Source: an uncultured Cohaesibacter sp. (lineage in GTDB: Bacteria; Pseudomonadota; Alphaproteobacteria; Rhizobiales; Cohaesibacteraceae). From it: 64,000 nucleotides of DNA. Under the pieces are notes generated by a model. The model had not been told where the DNA came from and made no database searches. It saw only the letters and a program-made list of their open reading frames with translations. How positions within the stretch are numbered: position 1 is the first letter of the stretch; every line of letters starts with the position of its first letter. This document shows, one piece after another, positions 53,850 through 62,541 of the stretch. A program made the translations under genes and the position numbers. The stretch spans positions 124,001 to 188,000 of the forward strand of contig NZ_OY759869.1 in NCBI RefSeq assembly GCF_963662805.1, written 5' to 3'.

Positions 53850-54023
53850 TCAGGCAGGATTCTTGCGAAACCCGCGCTGTCCGAACGAAAACCATCGAGC
53901 CAGATTCCAACGAGTTGCGTGATCGAGCTGCTCTGTGGGCTGCCGTTCAAGGATCTGGGTTGGCATGACAACCGGAGCCTTCGGCAAGGCGCAAGGGCCG
54001 GACGTGAGTTCATCGAAAGTCAT
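53850..54023 (-). CDS. 57-aa ORF with the OpgH N-terminal MPTQ motif
   Basis: A short ORF between opgG and opgH. The start at 54023 follows AAGGAGAG, a near-ideal ribosome-binding site. The peptide includes LPKAPVVMPTQILER, matching the LPPEAPLAMPxQ segment that in other proteobacteria is part of the N-terminus of OpgH itself. It ends at a TGA, and two further in-frame TGA codons separate it from the opgH start, so it is a separate protein in the same frame. The C-terminal half is basic and aromatic (RWNLARWFSFGQRGFRKN). Function is unknown; it might act as a detached regulatory peptide of OpgH or be a remnant. Confidence 0.6.
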   Translation of the reverse strand: MTFDELTSGPCALPKAPVVMPTQILERQPTEQLDHATRWNLARWFSFGQRGFRKNPA

Positions 54024-54095
54024 AGAGCTCTCCTTGTGTCCAACAATTGGGTGAAGCCTGATTTTTCAGGACTTTTTTGAATTTGATCGGGTGGA

Positions 54096-55676
54096 TCACT
54101 TGTTGATCCATTGATAGGTCCAGGTTTCTGACAGGCGACGTTCGAACCCGGTCAGATACGCTGACATTTCAACCACGGCGTCCGGTTCGGCCTTCACGTC
54201 CAGAACCAGTCGCCAGATGCCTTCCTGAGGGATGGGAATGAGCGTCTTGGAGACGATTTCCCCGTTCTGGACATGAGCGGGAGCGTCAAAGCCCTGTTCA
54301 ATGGCAGACTGAGGCAGTCGCGACGCGATCCCGTCCTTGAAATCGATGACGAACTTGCGAGAGCCGTCCTCGTTCTCGACGCCGGAAACACCACCGGTAC
54401 CGGCGCGCGTCTCATCGACATAGGCCAATCCGTTTTCAGCCGTCGGATTGAGGTCGCCCCAGTGGAGGCGATAGGAAAATTCGAACTGCTGCCCGGCCTT
54501 GCCGCCATTTTCCGGCACCCAGAAGGCAACGATGTTGTCGTTGACTTCCTTGTCGGTCGGGATCTCGACCAGTCGCACCTTGCCTCTGCCCCAGTCGCCA
54601 ATGGGCTCGACCTTGAGGGACGGGCGGCGTTCATAGTGGGCCATAGTATCCTGATAGCTGCTGAAATCGCGGTCGCGCTGATAGAGCCCGAAGCCCTTCA
54701 TGGAATCGACAGAGAAATAGCTCGATGCCAGATGGGGCGGGTTTGACAGCGGACGCCAGATCTGCTCGCCATCGCGGGTCGTGATCATCAGACCTTCGCT
54801 GTCATGAACCTGAGGGCGGAAATCGTCGAACCGGTCGCGATTGCGCTCGGCAAACAGGAACATGGAAGTGAGGGGAGCGATGCCGAGCTGCGGGATGTCG
54901 TCGCGCAGGAACAGACGGACGGTTGTCTCCATCACCGTGTTCTCGCCCGGCTTGACGATGAAGCGATAGGCCCCGGTGATGGAGTCGCTTTCAAGTGCGG
55001 CGTAGATGGTGAGGGTATCGGTGCCCGGTACGGGTTTTTCGACATAGAAGCGGGTGAAAACCGGAAATTCCTCCGGTTCCGAGCCGCCGGTGTTGATGGC
55101 AAGGCCGCGGGCCGACAGACCATAGGCTGAGCCTCTGCCAAGGGCGCGGAAATAGGAGGCACCCTGGAAGGCCAGCAATTCATCAAAGACATCGGGGCGG
55201 TTGAGCGGATAATGCAGCCGGAAACCGGCGATGCCGGGCAGCGGCTCATGTTCCGGCACCAGCTCGCGCGCTTCACGCTCGTAGATGAAGTCATCGGTGT
55301 TGAAGGAGACGGGGGTTGCCTGTCCGTCTTCGATTTCATAGAGCGTCATCGGCGACTTGAACAGCCAGCCCATATGGAAAGCGTGCAGGCGGAAGCCGTT
55401 GTTCTTGATGTCTGCGAAGCGTGCCCGTTCGGGATTGTAACGGATGAGGCGGTAGGCATCATAATCGAGATCGGCAAGATAGCCGCCGACTTCTTCGAGA
55501 GGTTTGTGCGACTCGGAGGCTTTGGTGCGCATCTCTTCGGTCAGGTTGTCAAAGCTGAAAGGCCGTGCTGCCTTGGCAGCGGCCGCTTCTTCTGCCCGTA
55601 CAGATGATGGGGAAATCAGGGGTGCGATGGCAGTGGCGGCACTGGCCGCAATGAACAATCGACGGGTAATCAACAT
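54096..55676 (-). CDS. opgG: glucan biosynthesis protein G/D (OpgG/OpgD)
   Basis: Periplasmic protein needed for branching or release of osmoregulated periplasmic glucans made by OpgH. 526 residues with the usual OpgG two-domain beta-sandwich layout; FSFDNLTEEMRTKA, IRYNPERARF and the C-terminal RLSETWTYQWINK are typical. The signal peptide is TRRLFIAASAATAIAPLI, a twin-arginine-like start, which is more usual for OpgD than OpgG, so the call is to the family rather than the paralogue. The region 55677-56103 upstream has no recognised promoter. It is followed by the 57-residue ORF and opgH, the usual opgGH order. Confidence 0.92.
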   Translation of the reverse strand: MLITRRLFIAASAATAIAPLISPSSVRAEEAAAAKAARPFSFDNLTEEMRTKASESHKPLEEVGGYLADLDYDAYRLIRYNPERARFADIKNNGFRLHAFHMGWLFKSPMTLYEIEDGQATPVSFNTDDFIYEREARELVPEHEPLPGIAGFRLHYPLNRPDVFDELLAFQGASYFRALGRGSAYGLSARGLAINTGGSEPEEFPVFTRFYVEKPVPGTDTLTIYAALESDSITGAYRFIVKPGENTVMETTVRLFLRDDIPQLGIAPLTSMFLFAERNRDRFDDFRPQVHDSEGLMITTRDGEQIWRPLSNPPHLASSYFSVDSMKGFGLYQRDRDFSSYQDTMAHYERRPSLKVEPIGDWGRGKVRLVEIPTDKEVNDNIVAFWVPENGGKAGQQFEFSYRLHWGDLNPTAENGLAYVDETRAGTGGVSGVENEDGSRKFVIDFKDGIASRLPQSAIEQGFDAPAHVQNGEIVSKTLIPIPQEGIWRLVLDVKAEPDAVVEMSAYLTGFERRLSETWTYQWINK

Positions 55677-56103
55677 AGTGGACTGGGTTCCTATCCCGAC
55701 ATGAAATCAACGAACAGCTAACGTGCCAAACACCAGAAGGTTCCACATTTCTGATCTGAGCGGAAGCATTTCTGATGGTATTTTGTACTTTGTTGGAGCG
55801 AGAAACTCGCCTGGCAATTCATTCTGTTTTCTGTGCGAAATCCATGACTTACAAACGTTGCAACAGAATGGGCCAAGAATGGATGCGAATGATGGCAAGT
55901 TTTAAAGAATCATGAAGGGCCTGACTTGTAACAGGTTCCCGTGCAGGAAGCCTTCCTGCTATCTGGCGGATTCTCAAGAATTTTCAGAAGGAAAATAGTA
56001 GCGTAAAACACTCTGAGGACTCACAAACTTGACCACGAGCGAATGGGTGGCGGCGGTGGATATAGCCTAAATCATGGCGGAATTGTGGCGGCTGCGAGCG
56101 GGC
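55677..56103. other. intergenic region between opgG and the TauE gene
   Basis: 427 bases without a supported gene; it lies upstream of opgG and downstream of the TauE gene. A GCAGGAAG-CTTCCTGC inverted repeat at about 55943-55961 has almost no loop and no T run. A TGGCACG element on the minus strand at about 55720-55730 looked like a sigma-54 box but its -12 part does not fit. I see no other structure. Confidence 0.5.
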
Positions 56104-56871
56104 CTAAAAAAGATCACCAATTGCTTTCATTAACATGAACAAAGCCAGCGCCGTCAGGATGACCTTGAAGAGGTGGCGAAACAGCTTTTCGTCCATTCTA
56201 TGCAAGAGTTTCGCGCCCGTCAGTGTTCCCAGATAGCCCGAGATGATCATGCAGGCGATGAGAGCTAGCCAAGACTGGTAGGCGAAACCGACCAGCCCGA
56301 AGGCAATGATCTTGAGCCCATGCTGGATTGTCATCGCCGAAGCATGGGTGGCGACAACCCTCTGCCGATCCGAGGTTTGGCCGCCAACGACGGCAGCCAC
56401 CAGAGGGCCAGTGGCGCCAAGGAACATCGCACCAAGCGAGGTGAGCCCGCCGACGAGAGCGATCATCATCGGACCACCCTTTGTCTTCTTGGGCTTGGGC
56501 CCCCAGATCACATAGAGAATGAACAGTGCAAGGCAGACCTTAAGGACCGCATCGGGCAGGGACACGACGATCTGCGTGCCGATTGCCGTGCCGATGATGG
56601 TGCCGATCAGGAAGGCGAGAAGGAACGGCCAGAGAATATAGGATCTTAGGTGATGGGCCCGGCCCAGATTGGAGCCGAGCTGGACGACACCGTGAACGGG
56701 TATCAGCGTGGCGACCGGGACGAAGGTGGACATCAACGCCAGCAGCGCCACACCGCCTCCTATGCCGAAGGCGGCGGTGAAGGCCGACGTGCAGTAGCTC
56801 GCAAGAATGAGACCGATGATGATCCAGTCCGACAGACCGGTTCCGGAGAAAAACGGCAGGGATTCAAGCAC
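56104..56871 (-). CDS. TauE/SafE family sulfite exporter-like protein
   Basis: A 255-residue inner-membrane protein with eight predicted helices, in two four-helix repeats of the TauE/SafE fold. Repeat signatures are FGIGGGVALLALMSTFVP with HGVVQLGSNLGR, and FLGATGPLVAAVVGG with HASAMTIQHGLK. Members move sulfite, sulfoacetate or other sulfur anions, but many have unknown substrates. The start is GTG at 56871, after GAGG with seven bases of spacing. The M20 amidohydrolase gene ends 40 bases upstream, so they likely form one transcript. Confidence 0.87.
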   Translation of the reverse strand: MLESLPFFSGTGLSDWIIIGLILASYCTSAFTAAFGIGGGVALLALMSTFVPVATLIPVHGVVQLGSNLGRAHHLRSYILWPFLLAFLIGTIIGTAIGTQIVVSLPDAVLKVCLALFILYVIWGPKPKKTKGGPMMIALVGGLTSLGAMFLGATGPLVAAVVGGQTSDRQRVVATHASAMTIQHGLKIIAFGLVGFAYQSWLALIACMIISGYLGTLTGAKLLHRMDEKLFRHLFKVILTALALFMLMKAIGDLF

Positions 56872-56911
56872 AGTATTACCTCGGTCTTGCGGAAGGGCGT
56901 GCGTGGTCGGA

Positions 56912-58078
56912 TCAGGCAGGCATCGCTGCTTCGACAGTCTTTACCCAATATGAGGCCCCGATAGGGATCAGCTCATCATTGAAATCATAGTCAGGATGGT
57001 GCAGGGGAGCGCTGTGGCCGTTGCCAACGAAAATGAAGGCTCCGGGGCAGGCTTCAAGCATGAAGGAGAAGTCCTCTGCCCCCATAGATGGCACGAGTTC
57101 ATCGTTGACCTTGTCCGCTCCTGCGATGGAACGGGCAATTTCGGCGGCACGCATGGCGGGTTCGTCGTGGTTGACCGTCACCGGATAGTCGCGCTTGTAC
57201 TGAAGGGTGGCCTTCGCTCCATAGATGGCGGCAGTTCCTTCCACGATTTCCTTCAGGCGCCGTTCGGTCATGTCCCGGATATCCGGATCTAGCGTGCGAA
57301 CGGTTCCCTCGATCATGCCGGTCTGGGGCAGGACGTTGTCGGTGAAGCCTGCCTTCACATGGCAGAGGGAGACGACGACCGCTTCCTGCGGATCGACATT
57401 GCGGCTGGCGATGGTCTGAACGGCCTGAATAATCGCTGCCATGACGACGACCGTATCGATGCACTGGTGAGGCTTGGCCGCGTGGCCGCCCTTGCCCTCG
57501 ACCTCGATCAGGATGCGGTCGGCCGAGGCCATGATCGATCCCTTGCAGATGGCAAAGGTGCCCAGATCAAGCTCGGGCCAGTTGTGCATGCCGTAGACTT
57601 CGGTGATGCCCCAGCGGCTGATGAGGCCATCGTCGACCATCTCGCGGGCGCCACCGCCACCTTCTTCGGCTGGCTGGAAGATCAGAACGACCTTGCCGTC
57701 GAAATTGCGGGTCTCCTGCAGATATTTGGCTGCTGCCAGCAGCATGGCGGTGTGGCCGTCGTGGCCACAGGCATGCATCGTTCCGTCGATCTTCGAGGCA
57801 TAGGGTTTGCCCGATGTTTCCTGTAGCGGCAGCGCGTCCATATCCGCGCGCAGGCCAACCGTCTTGCCAGATGTGTTGGATTTTCCTTCAATCACGGCAA
57901 CGACGCCGCTTCTGCCGACACCGGTCGTGATGTCCTGAATGCCATAGCCTTTCAGTTCCTCAACCACCCGTTGGGCGGTCTTGTGGACGTCGAACATGAG
58001 CTCCGGTTGCTGATGAAGGTCGCGGCGGACCTGCGTGATCTCGTCGTGAAAGTCGGCGATGCGATTGACAATCGGCAT
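56912..58078 (-). CDS. M20D family amidohydrolase (hippurate hydrolase-like)
   Basis: A 388-residue metal-dependent amidohydrolase of the M20D family, which cleaves N-acylated amino acids. The metal and catalytic block MHACGHDGHTAMLLAAAKYL is about residues 100-119; PAEEGGGGAREM provides the general-base Glu pair, and MHNWPELDLGTF and SMGAEDFSFM follow. Hippurate, N-acetyl-amino acids or IAA-amino acid conjugates are possible substrates. The ATG at 58078, after GAGG, starts in front of MPIVNRIADFHDEI, as family proteins do. Downstream is the TauE-like gene. Divergent from the carboxypeptidase. Confidence 0.9.
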   Translation of the reverse strand: MPIVNRIADFHDEITQVRRDLHQQPELMFDVHKTAQRVVEELKGYGIQDITTGVGRSGVVAVIEGKSNTSGKTVGLRADMDALPLQETSGKPYASKIDGTMHACGHDGHTAMLLAAAKYLQETRNFDGKVVLIFQPAEEGGGGAREMVDDGLISRWGITEVYGMHNWPELDLGTFAICKGSIMASADRILIEVEGKGGHAAKPHQCIDTVVVMAAIIQAVQTIASRNVDPQEAVVVSLCHVKAGFTDNVLPQTGMIEGTVRTLDPDIRDMTERRLKEIVEGTAAIYGAKATLQYKRDYPVTVNHDEPAMRAAEIARSIAGADKVNDELVPSMGAEDFSFMLEACPGAFIFVGNGHSAPLHHPDYDFNDELIPIGASYWVKTVEAAMPA

Positions 58079-58343
58079 GAAGGGGGCCTCGGGTTTGGAG
58101 AGGATCGCGGTGAAGAGGTGTCGCTGGCTTGGAGGCAAGCCGTCACTCTTGTTTTGCGGTGCAGCTTAGTTCGCTGCTGGCACCTCGGCAAGACAAATTG
58201 TAGGTGGAAACAGGGAGCAACAGGCGTTGAGTCCCGAAAAATTGATTGCGCAGCAAAAGGTCTTCAGGCTTGTTCGCGAGGGGCGCATCAGGTAGAGAGG
58301 ATGGGTCCCTTTTGCCAGATTGATTTCCAGAGGTCGGGTTTTC

Positions 58344-59558
58344 ATGCTTGTCGTGTCTGTTCTGAAAGATTGCCGCTCACTGCTCGAAAAGACCGCACTC
58401 AAGGTGGGTTTTCTGGTGCTTTTCGCTGTCCTGATGGCATCGGGTGCGGCTTCGGCTGCTCAGAGTGCCAAGGCCAAACAGAGCGCTCCGCAGGACCTGA
58501 CGCTGCCGCCTCATCCCCTGTTGCTGATGGATGTGAATACGGGCAATGTGCTCTATCATCAAAAGGGAAACCAGAAATGGTATCCGGCTTCGCTCACCAA
58601 GCTGATGACTGCCTATGTGACCTTCAAGGCCATCGCTGCGGGTGAAATTTCAGAGGATAGTGTCGTCACGATTTCTGCCCATGCCCTGTCCTATCCACCC
58701 TCGAAAATGGGGTTCAAGGTTGGCACCCAGCTGACCATGGGCAATGCGCTGAAGATGATGCTGGTCAAGTCCGCCAATGACATCGCGGCTGCGATTGGCG
58801 AGCGTGTGGCGGGCAGCGAGCCTGACTTTGCTCGCCGCATGAATCAGGAGGCAGCCCGTCTTGGCATGCGTGCATCGCATTTCGTCAATGCGAATGGGCT
58901 TTACGCGCAGGGTCAGACCTCTTCTGCCCGCGACATGGCAGTTCTGGCGCGCCAGATCCTGCTGGAATTCCCACAATATCGTTCGCTGTTCCAGATCCCG
59001 TCGATCCGTCACGGCAAGCGCGTGCTCAAATCCTACAACAGCCTGCTCGAGACCTTCCGCGGTGCGAACGGCATGAAGACGGGCTTTGTCTGCGCTTCGG
59101 GATATAACATCGTAGCGTCGGCCAAGCGCGGCAATCGCCAGCTCGTCGCTGTCGTCATGGGCGCACCAAGTTCCCAGTGGCGGTCTGAGACAGCTGCTTT
59201 TCTTCTGACGCAAGGGTTCACACGCTCGGACATGGGATCCGGTAGCGGTACTCCCGTGACCAACGAGGCAGCTTTCGGTCCGATCAGCCGTCCGGATGAC
59301 ATGCGCAGCGAGATCTGCCCGAACGGACAGCCGAAATGGATCGGTCAGGTCAACTTCACCAAGAGCTATCTGTCTCCCCGCTTCAAGATTATGGATCCGG
59401 TGCGGGTGACGGCGGGCATTCCGAAGCGGGCCGTCAAGCTTCCGGTGCAGCTTGCTTCGCTGCCCATGGTTGCGCCGATCGAGAAAAGCGGGCTTGTGGC
59501 CAAGACCAAGGCTGGCAAGGTCGTCTCGCTTGAGCGCCTGCCTCTGCCCAAACCCTGA
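58344..59558 (+). CDS. D-alanyl-D-alanine carboxypeptidase (DacC/PBP5 family)
   Basis: Periplasmic peptidase S11 that trims the terminal D-Ala of peptidoglycan stem peptides. 404 residues: a hydrophobic signal peptide (about 20-38), the serine penicillin-binding motifs S83-x-x-K86 (YPASLTKLM), SAN and KTG (GMKTGF), all in normal spacing. After the catalytic domain is a roughly 100-residue C-terminal region that does not obviously match the PBP5 beta-rich stalk and ends with KPVVSL-like basic residues and a Pro tail. The ATG at 58344 was preferred over a TTG at 58320. It is convergent with tusA. Confidence 0.9.
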   Translation: MLVVSVLKDCRSLLEKTALKVGFLVLFAVLMASGAASAAQSAKAKQSAPQDLTLPPHPLLLMDVNTGNVLYHQKGNQKWYPASLTKLMTAYVTFKAIAAGEISEDSVVTISAHALSYPPSKMGFKVGTQLTMGNALKMMLVKSANDIAAAIGERVAGSEPDFARRMNQEAARLGMRASHFVNANGLYAQGQTSSARDMAVLARQILLEFPQYRSLFQIPSIRHGKRVLKSYNSLLETFRGANGMKTGFVCASGYNIVASAKRGNRQLVAVVMGAPSSQWRSETAAFLLTQGFTRSDMGSGSGTPVTNEAAFGPISRPDDMRSEICPNGQPKWIGQVNFTKSYLSPRFKIMDPVRVTAGIPKRAVKLPVQLASLPMVAPIEKSGLVAKTKAGKVVSLERLPLPKP

Positions 59559-59597
59559 TCCCAACCTCGATTTGAGGGTTGATCAGACTGCTCTCTC

Positions 59598-59819
59598 TCA
59601 GCCCTTTTCCACGACGAAGCGCATTCTTGTGCCGTCAATCTGTTGGGATGACACCAGGCGATGGCCTTTTTGGCCGCAGAAGCTCGGCAGATCGAGGGAC
59701 GCCAGAGGATCGGTCGTGACCACTGCAAGCCGGTCGCCTGCATGAAGCCCTGCAAGAGCCTTCTGTGTTCGCAACACCGGCATCGGGCATTTGAGGCCGG
59801 ACAGATCGAGTTCTTGCAT
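59598..59819 (-). CDS. TusA-like sulfurtransferase
   Basis: A 73-residue sulfur-relay protein. The conserved Cys11 is in LKCPMPVLRTQKAL, the standard TusA/SirA motif; the family's CPxP is complete. Such proteins carry persulfide sulfur, for example to tRNA thiolation or in sulfur oxidation. The ATG at 59819, after AAGGAAAG, gives the family length; a longer upstream frame starting at 59900 lacks similarity. It is alone and divergent from the DUF924 gene. Which pathway it serves is unknown; the TauE-like protein 3 kb away is a possible but unproven partner. Confidence 0.88.
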   Translation of the reverse strand: MQELDLSGLKCPMPVLRTQKALAGLHAGDRLAVVTTDPLASLDLPSFCGQKGHRLVSSQQIDGTRMRFVVEKG

Positions 59820-59971
59820 GGGTGCCGCTTTCCTTAGCAGACGCTGGTGGCGCCGATGATGGAGTGGCTGATCTTTAGCGGCAATGCTTTTCTTCTTCAA
59901 CGGAATATGTGACTATGACGCATAAGGGTAAATGCGTATCAATCCGCGTGAAACTATAGAAGGACTGTACC

Positions 59972-60511
59972 ATGGCAGCGGCAAGAGATGTTCTGCGATT
60001 CTGGTTTTCTGCCGATCCCAAGTCATGGTTCGTCAAGGATGCCGCGTTCGATAGTGAGATCAGCACGCGGTTTGGTGCCCTACTGGATGCCGCCCGAGAC
60101 GGGCGACTACCGGACTGGGAAGATGATCTTTACAGTCTCCTCGCTCTGATCATCGTGCTCGATCAGTTCTCCCGCAATGTCTTTCGCAATTCGGCCCTGG
60201 CTTTCTCCCTTGATCCCGAGGCACTTCGATTGTCGCACAAGCTCGTTGCGCATCCTGACTTCGATCGGCTGAGCCAGCATGAGAAGCAGTTCGGCATCAT
60301 GCCGATGATGCATGCGGAAGATCTGGTGGAGCAGGAAAATTGCCTGAAATGGATGGAGCGGATCGAGCTTGCGGATGGTGTGAAATTCGCCAAGATCCAT
60401 CTTGATATCATCGAGGCATTCGGGCGGTTTCCGCATCGCAATGCGGTGCTAGGCAGGAAGAGCACGCCCGAAGAGAAGGCCTTTCTGGAAGCCGGGGGTT
60501 TTGCTGGCTGA
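59972..60511 (+). CDS. DUF924 family protein
   Basis: A 179-residue all-helical, TPR-like cytoplasmic protein of DUF924. The family start DVLRFWFSADPKSWF, the middle block VLDQFSRNVFRNSALAFSLD and the ending RFPHRNAVLGRKSTPEEKAFL are all present. The function is unknown, though some members are annotated as TPR-like protein. The ribosome-binding site AAGGA is before ATG 59972. It is divergent from tusA and stands alone in front of a 282-base gap that shows no gene. Confidence 0.88.
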   Translation: MAAARDVLRFWFSADPKSWFVKDAAFDSEISTRFGALLDAARDGRLPDWEDDLYSLLALIIVLDQFSRNVFRNSALAFSLDPEALRLSHKLVAHPDFDRLSQHEKQFGIMPMMHAEDLVEQENCLKWMERIELADGVKFAKIHLDIIEAFGRFPHRNAVLGRKSTPEEKAFLEAGGFAG

Positions 60512-60841
60512 AAGCAACCGAGGCCGTGATCAACAGGCCTCAGACCGGTCTCAGACAGCTTTCTGGGAGCGTGGTTAACGAAGTGTCAACGATCTTCCAA
60601 ACCTGTCAGCCTTTGGCAAGATTGACGCAATTGCGCCAATTTTAAGCATTGTCGTATCGAAAGGCGCCTTGATCTGGTGGTTTCGGGCATCTGCAACGGG
60701 GCGATTGGGTTTGTTTGTGGGAGCGGACGTTAACCACATAATGAGCTAATTGCGACTAGATCAATAGAAATGCGTATATTGGATGCATGAATTTTGAAAC
60801 TTGTGACGGAGTTTCAACATTTCTTCTCCAACATCACGCGC

Positions 60842-61993
60842 ATGCGTTGGTTTCTCAGGCGACTTAAAAGAATGCTCTTGCGGTCAGACACAGCTCTGGA
60901 AGGTTTTGGCATACTGGACCAGTTCGACAGTCCTTTCATGCATGAGGCATTCCTGCGTGCAAGCGAAGGTCGGATCTGTTCTGGGCCAGTCGAGTTTGTC
61001 GATGAGCAGGGCTATCGGCTCGCATGGGAAGAGCAGCGATCTTCATTTGCTCTGGGCGCGACGGTTGCGACCTATTGGGCGCATGGATATGGGCCGATTG
61101 GCGGAGGGTTCTGCTCGTCGGGTGGCGAGTGGGAGCGTTCCGAGGTCGGATTTCACACGGCCCTTGACCGGATGGCTGATGCGTCCGGTGCCGATCTTAT
61201 CGTCTGGCCCTATTTCCCGCTTGAAGCACGAGAATTTGGATGGCTGTGCAGCTGGCTGAGCGGGCGGCTTGATCGGGATGTCTCCCGACTGATGCTGTCC
61301 ATGCGCGAGCACAAGCGCGCCTTCTTGGACGCCCGCGCCGGGGATGCCCGAACCGGGCAGGAGGGACGCGGCACAGGTGGCGGCATCGTGCTTAGCCGCA
61401 ACAAGCGCAAGACTCTTGGCCGACAGGTGCGCCGTCTTGAGGAGTTGGGGGGCGTGCATTTTCGCTCGACCCTTCAGGATCTCGCGACGGACGAGGCCAT
61501 GGAGCGGTTTCTGCTGACCGAGTCCTCAGGCTGGAAGGCCCAGCATGGCACGGCACTTGCCGTCGATGAAAAGCTGAACGCTTTCGTCATGGGCTTCATG
61601 CCGCAAATGATTGAAGAGGGGCGGGCACAGGTCGATCTGATGATGCTTGATGACAAGTGCATCGCCGGTCTCATTTCGCTGAGAGCGGGGCGCGGCCTGT
61701 TCAGCTGGAAAACCGGCATGGACGAGGTTTACAAACGCTTCTCTCCAGGCGTTCACATGCTGCTACATGTCAGCGAAGAAGCGGTCAGGGACGACAGCAT
61801 CGACTATGTTGACAGCCTTGCGGATCAAGGGCATCCGGTGGCCGAGCATATCTGGGCAGGGCGTCGGCGCTATGCTCAACTGTTCCTGCCGCTCAACAGC
61901 CACGGCATTGCCGCCTCACAGAGTCTGAGGGCGGCAATGGCTGGCAAGGACAGCGCTCGCTATTGGCTGAAAAAGGCACTCGGGCGCGCCTGA
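60842..61993 (+). CDS. GNAT/CelD-type acetyltransferase
   Basis: About 383 residues from the ATG at 60842. The centre (about 190-330) is a GNAT-like fold of the BioF2-like/CelD class (PF13480 type): KTLGRQVRRLEELGG, RFLLTESSGWKAQHG, MMLDDKCIAGLISLRAG and LFSWKTGMDEVYKRFSPGVHML, the last being a hallmark of this group. Some members build polysaccharide or peptidoglycan-linked acyl groups; no specific substrate is apparent. The start is uncertain: a TTG at 60794 or an ATG at 60872 are alternatives. The 3' end overlaps the convergent CAP lipoprotein gene by 34 bases. Confidence 0.8.
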   Translation: MRWFLRRLKRMLLRSDTALEGFGILDQFDSPFMHEAFLRASEGRICSGPVEFVDEQGYRLAWEEQRSSFALGATVATYWAHGYGPIGGGFCSSGGEWERSEVGFHTALDRMADASGADLIVWPYFPLEAREFGWLCSWLSGRLDRDVSRLMLSMREHKRAFLDARAGDARTGQEGRGTGGGIVLSRNKRKTLGRQVRRLEELGGVHFRSTLQDLATDEAMERFLLTESSGWKAQHGTALAVDEKLNAFVMGFMPQMIEEGRAQVDLMMLDDKCIAGLISLRAGRGLFSWKTGMDEVYKRFSPGVHMLLHVSEEAVRDDSIDYVDSLADQGHPVAEHIWAGRRRYAQLFLPLNSHGIAASQSLRAAMAGKDSARYWLKKALGRA

Positions 61994-62541
61994 TTGGTCG
62001 AGACCGCCTGCGACAGCGGTTTCTCATCCGGCTTTGCTAGGATCAGCGTCCAGAAGACCTTGTATTTCACATTCTCACGATAGCTCGTCGCGATCCCCAT
62101 TTCGGTGACGCCATCCTTGAGCATGTTGAGATTGTGCTGTCTGGAATCACGCCAGCCGGAGAAGGCCTCGGCGAGGCTCCAGTACCCTGCCCCGATATTC
62201 TCAGTTGCCAGAACCGGATCATAGCCAGACCGGCCCAGCCGCTTGATCAGCGTCATGTTCTTGTTCAGGGCATGGTCGACGCGGCCCGAGCTTGCCATGG
62301 CGTCGGACTGCTCCTTGGCTGCTGCCGCCAGTCTGGGGCTGAGCGTCAGGGCGTTCAGTCCGTTTCTCTGGCGATAGGCATTGATCAGCTCAAGCGCGGC
62401 CTGTGGGTCGACGTTGGCGTTGTCCCGGTTCAGCCGTTCATACATGGCCGGGGTCTGAAGATCCGGCCCGCTCGTGCAGGCCGAGAGCAGGGCGGCGGCA
62501 AGTCCGGTGAGAATGAGGGTCTTTGTCAGTGACTTAAGCAT
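61960..62541 (-). CDS. CAP/SCP domain lipoprotein
   Basis: A 193-residue lipoprotein of the CAP (PR-1/SCP) superfamily. The signal ends with lipobox LLSAC, Cys22. The CAP domain begins ALELINAYRQRNGLNALTLSPRLAAAAKEQ; the His/Glu sites correspond to GRVDHAL and ATENIGAGYWS, with VFWTLILAKP as the last strand. Usually secreted or surface-anchored with unknown activity. It overlaps the mscS stop by eight bases (ATGCTTAA), suggesting translational coupling, and its 3' end overlaps the acetyltransferase gene by 34 bases on the opposite strand. The ribosome-binding site is weak. Confidence 0.87.
   Translation of the reverse strand: MLKSLTKTLILTGLAAALLSACTSGPDLQTPAMYERLNRDNANVDPQAALELINAYRQRNGLNALTLSPRLAAAAKEQSDAMASSGRVDHALNKNMTLIKRLGRSGYDPVLATENIGAGYWSLAEAFSGWRDSRQHNLNMLKDGVTEMGIATSYRENVKYKVFWTLILAKPDEKPLSQAVSTNQARPSAFFSQ

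Noticed and set aside
53828..54013. 61-codon open frame on the minus strand between opgG and opgH
   Set aside because: It overlaps, in another frame, the 57-codon ORF that has the better ribosome-binding site and the OpgH-like motif.
55715..55740. Possible sigma-54 promoter upstream of opgG on the minus strand
   Set aside because: A TGGCACG box is present, but the -12 element reads GT where GC is needed, at the correct spacing.
59559..59597. Terminator between the carboxypeptidase gene and tusA
   Set aside because: An imperfect inverted repeat is present, but it has a mismatch and no T run on either strand.
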